A stretch of 64,000 nucleotides of DNA from Planctomycetaceae bacterium (GTDB lineage Bacteria; Planctomycetota; Planctomycetia; Planctomycetales; Planctomycetaceae). Position 1 is the stretch's first letter, and every line of letters begins with the position of its first letter. Positions 1 through 7,839 of the stretch are shown here, in pieces. The stretch spans positions 1 through 64,000 of the forward strand of contig JABISG010000137.1 of assembly GCA_018699955.1 (NCBI GenBank), given 5' to 3'. The notes below the pieces were generated by a model that was given only the letters and a program-made list of their open reading frames with translations, was not told where the DNA came from and did no database searches. The position numbers and the translations under genes were made by a program.

Positions 1-2115
1 CGAGACGATCCGAGGCTGAAGAACTACCTCGAAGACAAGAGATTGTTCGGAGGAGCGGAGACGACTCTGGTTGCCTACACCGACCCGGAATTGCTGACTG
101 CAGTCGGGCTGGAACGGCTGGAGCATCTCGATTCGAGATTGCGTGAGTTGCCGGGGGTGGCTGGAGTGCTCAGTCTGGCGCAGGCCAGGCTGCCTGGTTC
201 ACCTCTTGATGCACGTTCGTTGCGAGAGCATCTTTCTGCTGGAACACTTTCCGAAGGCGGACTCCGTGCGGAAGTGCTTGCCTGCGATCTTTTCCGGGGT
301 CGCTTCCTCTCGGCAGATGGCGAAACGGCGGTCTTGTTCGTCAGCCTCGCGCCGGATGGAGATGAGGGGGCTTCGCGTCCGGAAACGATTGAACAGATTC
401 GAGCGATGTGCGATTCCCACGAGCCGCCGGCGGTGTTGGCGGGTGGTCCTGTGCTCGTTGAGGACGTGTATCGTCATCTCGAGAGGGACGGACGGACGCT
501 GGGGATTGCTTCAAGCCTGGTTCTGGCCGCGGTGATTGCTTTGTTGTTTCGCAGTCTTCGCTGGATCCTGCTCCCGCTTGCGGTTGTGCATGTGACGCTC
601 ATCTGGACAAAGGCGCTATTGGTCGTCAGTGGGTTGCAGTTGAGCATGGTGAGTTCGCCACTGGTGGCGCTGGTGACTGTGATCGGTGTGGCAACGGTAA
701 TCCACGTGGCAATTCGGTTTCGCGAAGAACGTGACAGACACATACCGACGGATGCTTTGCGGGAAACGCTGACCCACATCGGCCCGGCTGTTTTCTGGAC
801 CTGCCTGACAACGGCCGCCGGATTCAGTTCACTGCTGGCGAGTCGGATCGTGCCGGTGGGAGGCTTCGGAACGATGATGGCGCTCGGATCTTTGCTCGTG
901 TTTGTCGCCACCATGGGGTTGCTGCCGGCGGGAATTCTGCTGGGCCGCTTCCACACCGACCTGGCACGCGCGCCGGGTGAACGGAAAGTGGCAGCCGTGC
1001 TTGACGGCATGGTTGCCGCCGTCGAAACTCATCCACGGAAAGTCGCAGTTATGGGGCTTGGCCTACTGTGCATGACCTCATTGGGAATCTTCCGGCTTCA
1101 GGTGGCGACCGACTTCGATGAGAACTTTCGACAGTCCAGTCCGATTGTGCAGTCATACCGATTCCTGTCCGAAAGAATCGGGACGACTTCCATTCACGAT
1201 GTGCTGATTGACGGCCCGGATCTCGACAATCGCGACGAATTCAACGACTTCCTGAAACGCATGCAAGATCTGCAGCGGGATCTGAACGAGCTAAGCGGAG
1301 TGAAGGGCAATCTCAGTACGGTCAACGTTCTCGACTTCGTCATGGGAACGCGAAAAGAACGCGCCGGGTTTATGGAGTTGATGGCGTCCACCTCGCTGGA
1401 AGCCGTTTCTCCGGCCGAGCGTCTCGAAACTCTGCAATTGCTGCAGCCCGATCTCATCTCCGGCTTCTGGAACCGCGAACAGAATGTTTTCAGAATTGTC
1501 GTCCAGACCGGCCAGATTACGGGGGCGAAAGCAAAGCGGGAGCTGATCGAAACAATTGAGGCTCGCGCCAGAGAACGATTTCCGACGGCCCGCACGGCTG
1601 GCGTCGATATTCTGCTCACTTACATGGTGGAAAGCCTGTTGACCGACCAATGGATCACGTTCAGCCTGGCCATCGCAGCCATCCTGGTGATGATGATGAT
1701 CGCCTTTCGAGATTGGCAGTTGGGGCTGATCGCCTTAATACCCAATGCCGCTCCGATCCTGATCGTTGTGGGTGTGATGGGATGGGCGGGTCTGAAGATC
1801 AACATGGCGACGGCGATGTTGGCGAGCGTGTCGATGGGGCTGGCTGTCGATTTCAGCATCCACTACCTCTACCGATTCCGGCACGAACTGCGGGCCGGCA
1901 AAGACGTGGGTGAGGCACTTCGCGATGCGCACGGAAGTGTCGGCCTAGCAATGGTACTGGCCAATGTGGCGTTGATCGCCGGGTTTTCCACGCTGACGAT
2001 CTCAGCATTCATACCGACAGTGCACTTCGGCATCCTCGTGAGCGTTGCCATGGCAGGGGGGCTGGCCGGAAATCTGATCGCTCTGCCGTTGTTGTTGCGG
2101 CTGTATCATCGTTGA
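1..2115 (+). CDS. RND/MMPL-family transporter, 5' end missing
   Basis: The frame is open from base 1 to the stop at 2113-2115, so the start lies outside the window; the first in-window start-like codon, TTG at 43, is probably internal. What remains (about 704 residues) shows two blocks of hydrophobic helices, around residues 165-320 and 550-700, separated by a soluble region. This is the arrangement of the second half of an RND exporter of the MMPL/sterol-sensing type. Near the C-terminus the acidic helix region with SMGLAVDFSIHYLYRFRHE matches the conserved MMPL signature. Members of this family export lipids or hydrophobic compounds across the inner membrane by proton antiport, but the substrate cannot be read from sequence. 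The next gene is 380 bp away and probably separately transcribed. Confidence 0.85.
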   Translation, partial: RDDPRLKNYLEDKRLFGGAETTLVAYTDPELLTAVGLERLEHLDSRLRELPGVAGVLSLAQARLPGSPLDARSLREHLSAGTLSEGGLRAEVLACDLFRGRFLSADGETAVLFVSLAPDGDEGASRPETIEQIRAMCDSHEPPAVLAGGPVLVEDVYRHLERDGRTLGIASSLVLAAVIALLFRSLRWILLPLAVVHVTLIWTKALLVVSGLQLSMVSSPLVALVTVIGVATVIHVAIRFREERDRHIPTDALRETLTHIGPAVFWTCLTTAAGFSSLLASRIVPVGGFGTMMALGSLLVFVATMGLLPAGILLGRFHTDLARAPGERKVAAVLDGMVAAVETHPRKVAVMGLGLLCMTSLGIFRLQVATDFDENFRQSSPIVQSYRFLSERIGTTSIHDVLIDGPDLDNRDEFNDFLKRMQDLQRDLNELSGVKGNLSTVNVLDFVMGTRKERAGFMELMASTSLEAVSPAERLETLQLLQPDLISGFWNREQNVFRIVVQTGQITGAKAKRELIETIEARARERFPTARTAGVDILLTYMVESLLTDQWITFSLAIAAILVMMMIAFRDWQLGLIALIPNAAPILIVVGVMGWAGLKINMATAMLASVSMGLAVDFSIHYLYRFRHELRAGKDVGEALRDAHGSVGLAMVLANVALIAGFSTLTISAFIPTVHFGILVSVAMAGGLAGNLIALPLLLRLYHR

Positions 2116-2494
2116 AGCGTCGTCGTTCTCAGGGGGTGAATCGGTCTTTCATCCGACCCGCATCGAGTTCGGCGGCGTCAATATCTGCGGTGCCACCACC
2201 GCAAGCTCGACCGTCTGTTGGATCGCTTGGGAATTCCGTCGGAATAGCGCAGATTCGGCGATGGTGTGTCGCCGAGAATGTGCAGATTCTGCACACTTGC
2301 CTGAGAAAGTGCGCGAATCCGCACACCACGACCGGCCGGTTTCCAGCAATCGTCACGGAATCGTAACTGTTGGATGTGTAGCGGTTGTCCCAAATAGAAA
2401 CGGCACGCCCTTTGCGTTTCTCAGGTGCGGGTTCACCAGATGAAAAAGGGGAACAGCACGGTAGCGGGTTCAACCTCACGCAGGAGGATCGGTC
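2116..2494. other. Intergenic region with three spaced palindromes
   Basis: No gene is supported here. The stretch carries three related short palindromes (centres near 2253, 2287 and 2316), described separately, and ends in a strong AGGAGG ribosome site at about 2481-2486 before the decarboxylase start at 2495. Confidence 0.6.
2247..2324. promoter_or_regulatory. Array of three related palindromes, candidate operator
   Basis: Seen directly: GCGCAGATTCGGCG at 2247-2260 (imperfect), TGTGCAGATTCTGCACA at 2279-2295 (perfect, 8-bp arms around a single T), and GTGCGCGAATCCGCAC at 2309-2324 (imperfect). The centres are about 33 and 29 bp apart, close to three helical turns. All three lie 170-250 bp upstream of the decarboxylase start. 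A dimeric repressor or activator binding as an array would fit, but the regulator is unknown. Confidence 0.4.
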
Positions 2495-3805
2495 ATGGTG
2501 ACACGTCGACGTTTTCTGGGTTTTAGCGGTGTTGGATTGCTGGCAATTTCCACGGGATGCCACCCTCCCGATTTGCAGCAGTCGGTATACGGTGCCGATG
2601 TATCCGATGACGCTCTGCAACAAAAGGCTAGGCTAAAACGTCTGAAGAATCGCCTGTTGGGTTACCCGGTCAACATGAATACTCCATCCGAGGACTTCTT
2701 CGCATGGCGCAAGGAGTTGTTCGAGGCGGGGATTGATGCCTTCGCTTTCAACAACGTCGGCAACCCATTCAAAGAGAGCCCCATTCCCTACAACACTCAT
2801 GAATTCGAACGCGAAACCATTCGGGAATTCGGCAAGCTGTTTGCCTTCCCTGCCGACGATACCTGGGGTTTTCTTTCCCACAGTGGAACCGACAGCAACA
2901 TGCATGGCATGTATATGGGAAGGACACTTCTGAAAGGACGCACCGGACTGCTGCCAAAAGCGTACTTCACCCATGAATCACATTATTCTGTTCAGATCTT
3001 ACGCGACCTGTTGGGGCTAGATGTTGTCATGGTGGAAACGCTGCCCGACGGCGGGATGGATCCCAACGACCTCGCTGACAAACTGGCCGAGAATGCCAAC
3101 GTCCCCGCATTGGTCGTCGCGACGGTGGGAACGACTTTCAAAGGTGCCATCGACAATATCGACCGTATTCAGGAGAAGTTACGCAGTCATGCGAGCTATC
3201 TGCACGTGGACGCTGCCCTGTTCGGCGGATACCTCCCGTTCACACCCCATGCTGCAGAAGTCTCTTATCGAACCAGCGATAACGCAGTTTCCGGGCGGTA
3301 TGACTCGATCGCAGTTTCCTGCCATAAGTTTTTCGGTTTCCCCTCGCCCGCCGGTTTGTTCATCACCAAGCGAAGTTTGTACAACGAATTCAACGCGCTC
3401 TTCAGCAAGATTCACAACCCCGAGTACATTCACCATGTGCCGGGAACGATCACCTGCTCCCGGGACGCGGTCAAACCAGCGGAGTTCTACCACTTCACGA
3501 CGCCATCCGCCCAAGCCAGGCAAGTCAAAGATGCGCAATTGATGCTGAAGAATACCGCCTATCTACTGGCCCAGATGCTCACTCATTTCCCAGAGCTCTC
3601 AGCGACGCGAGCGAACCGATTATCGAACACTGTTTACTTCCGGAACCCCGGTGGCGCGATCGTCAAAAAGTATTCGCTCGCGACGATGCATATTGACATC
3701 GACAACAAACCCGAGGACTTCGCCCATGTCGTCGTCATGCCGCACGTGAGTCGGGAGGTACTCACGGAATTTCTCACCGACCTGGAAAATTCACAATCGC
3801 AATAG
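2495..3805 (+). CDS. Exported PLP-dependent decarboxylase (histidine-decarboxylase-like), Tat lipoprotein signal
   Basis: A 436-residue protein of the group II pyridoxal-phosphate decarboxylase fold, closest in motif content to bacterial PLP histidine decarboxylases. Visible motifs are THESHYSVQ (the cofactor-stacking His region), LHVDAALFGGY (the Asp that pairs with the pyridine nitrogen) and SCHKFFGFPSPAG, where Lys278 should form the Schiff base. The N-terminus is unusual: TRRRFLG is a twin-arginine motif, followed by a hydrophobic stretch and ISTGC, a lipobox. The folded holoenzyme would therefore be exported by Tat and anchored as a lipoprotein. The family is normally cytoplasmic and about 380 residues long. 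The start at 2495 has an excellent AGGAGG ribosome site. The substrate (histidine or another amino acid) is inferred only from family resemblance. Confidence 0.85.
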   Translation: MVTRRRFLGFSGVGLLAISTGCHPPDLQQSVYGADVSDDALQQKARLKRLKNRLLGYPVNMNTPSEDFFAWRKELFEAGIDAFAFNNVGNPFKESPIPYNTHEFERETIREFGKLFAFPADDTWGFLSHSGTDSNMHGMYMGRTLLKGRTGLLPKAYFTHESHYSVQILRDLLGLDVVMVETLPDGGMDPNDLADKLAENANVPALVVATVGTTFKGAIDNIDRIQEKLRSHASYLHVDAALFGGYLPFTPHAAEVSYRTSDNAVSGRYDSIAVSCHKFFGFPSPAGLFITKRSLYNEFNALFSKIHNPEYIHHVPGTITCSRDAVKPAEFYHFTTPSAQARQVKDAQLMLKNTAYLLAQMLTHFPELSATRANRLSNTVYFRNPGGAIVKKYSLATMHIDIDNKPEDFAHVVVMPHVSREVLTEFLTDLENSQSQ

Positions 3806-5025
3806 GCAGTTAAGTTCGCTGTGAAATTGATGTCAAATGAATGGTCGCAATCCTTTTCGGTGGTCGTTTTTTTCGAGGATCCGTCATGCCAGTCAAGCCA
3901 AGTGTGCTGTCGGTCGCTTGTTGGATGATTCATCTCGCCGGCTGAATTTCGAGAACAAGGGCAAAGGAACCGTTGTCTTGCTCAAACCGGAAAAGCCCAA
4001 GCTTGTCGTTCAGGATCTGAGTAACGAGTTTCACCATTGGATGGAAAACAGATTGTTCGGCCTATCCTGCGGATTTAGTGGTCCTATTGCCGCGCGACAA
4101 TCATGTGGGAAACGCGGGTTCCCTGCCCATCCGCGCGCGAAAACAAACACCTCATGCGGTGACTTCCACTGGGAGAAGTTCCCGAAAGTCGCTAGTCGCG
4201 CAAGAGATTGTGCACTTTCCGGAGCCGCCACGAAAAGTTCGAAACCCCTGAGGGGAGCAAGGCTTTGAGCGATTTTAAACAGGCCCGCTGAATCGCGTTG
4301 GCCTGCCGTTGTCGCGTCACATTTGCTGACTTAGGCTGCGGTGGTGGGACTTTTCGGATCGCCAGGGAAGGGCGATCGGGGTCGATTCTGTTCGCGAAAC
4401 TCGTTGAATACGGGACAGCAGCTTAAACGACCCTATTCGCGAAATTGGTGTGGGCATGTTGGCGCGGCCGGATTCACGCGAAACGGCGAGTCGTTAATCT
4501 CGCTTGTTCCTGTTCCGGCGAGGCACGCATCCGCAGAATCGATCTGATTCACGAGCCGCTTCGGAGTAGTCAGCACACGTGTTCGAAACGATGACATCCG
4601 CCATTGGACCATTCACCTTCAGCGCGCATCGGAGGGCGTGTCCTTGGTCAGTTGGGCGGAACCGTTCAGCGCTTCGGTCGATAGCACAGCCACAACAAAA
4701 TCTGCAGAAAACGAGCTTGACAGAAAGATGTTCGATTCCCGCCACCTTTTCTGCAATCGCCCTTCGCAGCTGGAACTTGTATGGACTCAGTCCCGAATTG
4801 CCATGTTGGAAAATAAAGCGCTGGCAACTCGTCGCCGCAGAGGTAGATGACCACCCGTTGGCGATGGGACTTGGTGGTCGGGTTACAACCGCCACCAATG
4901 CACGGCAGCAGCAATCGCCATCACCATCGCAGGGCCGCACAGGCCGCTGCGTGTCGCTCGCTACCCACCCAGGCCGGCCAAGTACACCGACACCACCACA
5001 CGGGGCAGACGTCGCGGCCATCAGG
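3806..5025. other. Gene-poor region of 1.2 kb
   Basis: No frame here has convincing protein-like composition. The longest open frames (3837-4268 plus, 4494-5090 minus) are rich in Arg, Ser, Cys and Pro and lack any recognisable domain. Small hairpins occur: GATCGCC/GGCGATC at 4357-4377 and CCCCT/AGGGG near 4246-4255. The stretch could be eroded coding sequence. Confidence 0.5.
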
Positions 5026-5478
5026 TTAGTTCTGCTTGGGAAGCCCCGCGTTTGAATTCTTCGAGGCAGCATCCCAGTGGCCCTTGGCAACCCGACTCCA
5101 TTTGCCGTCCTGCTTCAACTCCATGCGGTCTGCCAACAACCGAACTTCGTACTTGCGTTTCGCATCGAATATTTCCGTGTAGTCCTTGGTCCGCCCGGTC
5201 TCCGTGTACCGCCACGTCACGCGGCCCGTTGCGTTCTGAACCTCTTCCCATTGCTTGCCCGTTACGCGGCGGACGGTGAGGTTGTAGGTCTCGTTCAGCC
5301 AACGGGATGTGATGTCATTTTCTGTGTTTTGGTTTGCACCATCCTTAGCGATGCTCGCTTTGTCTTCTCCGAAGGCCACAATTGGTGACTCCGGCTTCTC
5401 ACCCTTCCAGTCGGACGCTCGCCGAATTTCACCTTCGGGCGAGCCGAACCACTTGTTGCCAGAGAGAATCTCTTGCAC
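5026..5478 (-). CDS. Hypothetical protein, probable C-terminal part of a frameshifted gene
   Basis: About 150 residues with natural composition (WLNETYNLTVRR, YEVRLLADRMEL) and no recognised domain. The only start is a GTG eight bases after the stop codon of the preceding minus-strand frame (5487-6017). Reading through the A7 tract at 5491-5497 with a -1 shift joins the two frames without a gap (EEKKVTQKVQEILSG), giving one protein of about 330 residues. It is therefore best read as the C-terminal part of that protein, made by programmed frameshifting or broken by an indel or a sequencing error. Function unknown. Confidence 0.55.
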   Translation of the reverse strand: MQEILSGNKWFGSPEGEIRRASDWKGEKPESPIVAFGEDKASIAKDGANQNTENDITSRWLNETYNLTVRRVTGKQWEEVQNATGRVTWRYTETGRTKDYTEIFDAKRKYEVRLLADRMELKQDGKWSRVAKGHWDAASKNSNAGLPKQN

Positions 5479-5486
5479 CTTTTGGG

Positions 5487-6017
5487 TTACTTTTTTTCCT
5501 CTTCAACGGACACCGAATTCCGTTTGGCAGTGTTTCGCACAGCCTGTTCCTCCGATACCGAGAACGGGGTGTCGATGATGGCACGATAGATTTTGTACTC
5601 TTTGACGGTGTAAGCGTGTAATTTGGGTATCGGCGAGGGAGCTGACCAACTCATCGGCTTGTCGTGGAATACATAGTCCACGATCTCGTGGGTAGGTGGA
5701 GCATCGATTCCTGCGTCCCGAGTCCATTTGAGGCCGGGAGTAACCATATGGCTTGGGCCGTTGAGTTTGTAAACCACACCTTCCTTGGGCACCCACCAGA
5801 CCATCGTCCGCAACGCTCCATGAAAACGAGGACGGGAATCGTACACAAAGCATCCTTCGCCCACGGGATTCTGTTTGACCCGGAATTCCTGGCCTCCAAC
5901 GCCCAGCTTGTTCGGTTCGATATTTGAAATAACGAGAGCACGAGCACTTGCTCCGCAGCCGCAAGGTCGATAATCTCGCCGCAGCTTTACGCAAAAACAG
6001 CTGGAATCCCCAGCCAC
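5487..6017 (-). CDS. Hypothetical protein, probable N-terminal part of a frameshifted gene
   Basis: About 176 residues from a weak GTG at 6017. The convincing protein-like part begins near residue 25 (RALVISNIEPNKLGVGGQE). CGCGASARA just before it resembles the mature end of a lipoprotein, but no hydrophobic signal sequence precedes it in this frame, so the true N-terminus may be damaged or may start further in. The frame ends EEEKK then TAA immediately after the slippery run A_AAA_AAG, and the following frame continues in -1. No domain recognised; bacterial planctomycete-type exported protein is only a guess. Confidence 0.5.
   Translation of the reverse strand: MAGDSSCFCVKLRRDYRPCGCGASARALVISNIEPNKLGVGGQEFRVKQNPVGEGCFVYDSRPRFHGALRTMVWWVPKEGVVYKLNGPSHMVTPGLKWTRDAGIDAPPTHEIVDYVFHDKPMSWSAPSPIPKLHAYTVKEYKIYRAIIDTPFSVSEEQAVRNTAKRNSVSVEEEKK
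5491..5497 (-). other. A7 slippery heptamer A_AAA_AAG at the frame junction
   Basis: On the minus strand the zero-frame codons are GAA AAA AAG TAA. A tandem -1 slip gives AAA AAA GTA ACC CAA, which enters the 5026-5478 frame. This is the same heptamer used in dnaX-type -1 frameshifting. No strong hairpin lies at the usual 5-9 nt spacing; the nearest good stem (GCTCGCC/GGCGAGC) begins roughly 45-50 nt downstream. Homopolymer sequencing error is an equal alternative. Confidence 0.5.
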
Positions 6018-6045
6018 TCTTCGCCATGCTGGGCAAACAGAACCA

Positions 6046-6334
6046 ATGAGCCGCCCTGCGGAATTCCACGGGTTCCTTGATTACGTTCGCGGATTGCGGC
6101 AGACGAAAAAAGGCATGGTTTTTGAGAGTCCATTTCAAGACCGGTGCAATGGTGGAAATCGTACCAACCGGTAACGTGGCCAGCGGAATGCGATTGGACG
6201 AATCCAGCGACCGCGACCAGCGATGGAAGCACATCGGGCCGGACATCGACAAGTTGTGGTTCGTGTACCGAGACGCACAACGGAAAGAGGCGAAACGAAC
6301 ACAGCCGGCTAAACTGGTTACAACACCGTGCTAA
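6046..6334 (+). pseudogene. Possible frameshifted small gene, unrecognised
   Basis: Two overlapping plus-strand frames look protein-like in succession. The first starts at ATG 6046 (AEFHGFLDYVRGLRQTKKG). The second ends at 6334 (KTGAMVEIVPTGNVASG and DKLWFVYRDAQRKEAKR). A single shift near 6130-6150 would join them. I recognise no family. It overlaps nothing convincing on the minus strand beyond 6017. Low confidence; it may be chance. Confidence 0.22.
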
Positions 6335-6710
6335 TTTCGGCGCCGGAATAGGTGACGGTAGAACGCGATTCGCTTAACCACTGGGCGACGATGTCGCAGT
6401 TTCTACTCATTTGTATCCATCTCGACATACGCACTCGCACTGATGTTTGTTCGAGCGAATTCAGGGTTTTCCCGTTCTTTCCTGTCCGGTGATTGGTCAG
6501 AAAACGTATTTACGGGTTGAAATCTGTATGAACCGACGTCACCACCGGACCGTACGTATTGTGCGGCCGACAGGCGGAATGCACAACGAATTGTCTTTGG
6601 AAACAGAAACTGCAAGAAGCAGCGCCCGCTGGACATATTTTGGTCATCTAATAATATGCACCTAGGGAGTCAGTAGACTTTTGTAGGTAACGTTTTGCGG
6701 ATCGCCGATC
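6335..6710. other. Intergenic region, nothing recognised
   Basis: I see no gene, clear repeat or terminator in these 376 bases. They precede the ankyrin gene, so a promoter must lie here or nearby, but no strong -35/-10 pair stands out. Confidence 0.4.
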
Positions 6711-7745
6711 ATGGTACGTATCGCTCTCTGGCTAATTTGCGTCGCCTTTGCGTCTCAATGTCATAGTCTTATTGCAGCCCCGATTCACGACGCGGTCCTG
6801 GCGAATAAGTTGGACGACGTGAAACGGCTGGTTAAAGCCGACTCGGAGGTTGTCTCGCAACCGGATGACAACAGTCTGCTGCCACTGCACTACGCGGCGG
6901 TGAAGGACCACGCAAAGATTATCACATTGTTGTTGGAAAGCGGGGCAAAAGTCGATGCGACGACCAAGTCGGGATACACGCCGCTTCATCTCGCGTGCAG
7001 TGAGGGCAAGCGAAAGGCGGTCGCTGCGCTTTTGACCGGCAAAGCGAACGTCAACTCAACCGACACCAAGAAGTACACGCCGCTACATCACGCGGTCGAG
7101 GGAAACTACATCGAAATCGTCACGTTGCTCGTCGAGGCGAAGGCAATCGTCGATGCCAAGGCGGACAACGGACAGACGCCGCTGCAGTGGTCCGCATGGA
7201 ACGGCTACCTGAAACTCGCCGAGTACTTGATCGGTCACAAGGCCGATCCCAAACTGGCCGACAGTAGCGGCTATACTGCGCTGCACATGGCGGCATGGAA
7301 CGACAGTCCAAAAATTGCAACGTTGCTGCTGCTTCACAAGGCGGATGTTGACGCCAAGCCGAAGGACGAAACGCCGTTACATCTCGCGGCCCGCAACGGC
7401 TCGAAGCGGACGGTAGACGTTCTTTTGTCGAACGGTGCCAAGGTCGATACAAAGGACGGAGACGGCCGCACGGCGCTACATCGTGCCGCCGCCAAGGGAC
7501 ACGCCGATATCGTCGCCGTTTTGGCTAAGATAGGGGGCGACGTCGATTTTGCTGGGGACGACGGTTTCACGCCGCTTCATCTGGGGGCTTTTCGTGGTGA
7601 CCTCGATCTTGTTGTCACGTTGCTGAAACTCAAGGCGAACGTTGCTATTAAGAACAATCAGGGGCAGACGCCATTGGCGATTGCCCGCAAACAGAAAGAT
7701 AAAAGGATCATAGCCGCACTGCTGAAGCACGGCGCGACAGAATGA
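6711..7745 (+). CDS. Secreted ankyrin-repeat protein
   Basis: A 344-residue protein. The first 23 residues form a typical Sec signal (VRIALWLICVAFASQCHSLIAA), and the rest is an uninterrupted stack of about ten ankyrin repeats of 31-33 residues, each recognisable by its TPLHLA-type helix start (GYTPLHLA, YTPLHHAV, GQTPLQWSA, GYTALHMAA, ETPLHLAA, GRTALHRAA, GFTPLHLGA). Ankyrin solenoids bind protein partners and there is no catalytic domain. Its location would be periplasmic or extracellular. It stands alone, about 95 bp before the histidine kinase on the same strand, but no functional link is evident. Confidence 0.85.
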   Translation: MVRIALWLICVAFASQCHSLIAAPIHDAVLANKLDDVKRLVKADSEVVSQPDDNSLLPLHYAAVKDHAKIITLLLESGAKVDATTKSGYTPLHLACSEGKRKAVAALLTGKANVNSTDTKKYTPLHHAVEGNYIEIVTLLVEAKAIVDAKADNGQTPLQWSAWNGYLKLAEYLIGHKADPKLADSSGYTALHMAAWNDSPKIATLLLLHKADVDAKPKDETPLHLAARNGSKRTVDVLLSNGAKVDTKDGDGRTALHRAAAKGHADIVAVLAKIGGDVDFAGDDGFTPLHLGAFRGDLDLVVTLLKLKANVAIKNNQGQTPLAIARKQKDKRIIAALLKHGATE

Positions 7746-7839
7746 TATCGCGCTTCGATTCACCGATGGTCGCCGACGAATTCATCTGATCTGTCGATTC
7801 GATCTTAATGTCCCGTTTTGCCATACGAATGTTTTCGGT

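Noticed and set aside
3837..4268. 143-codon plus-strand frame
   Set aside because: No ribosome site, no domain, composition rich in Arg, Ser and Cys; treated as non-coding.
4494..5090. 198-codon minus-strand frame
   Set aside because: Low-complexity and Arg/Cys-rich, and it overlaps the end of a better minus-strand frame.
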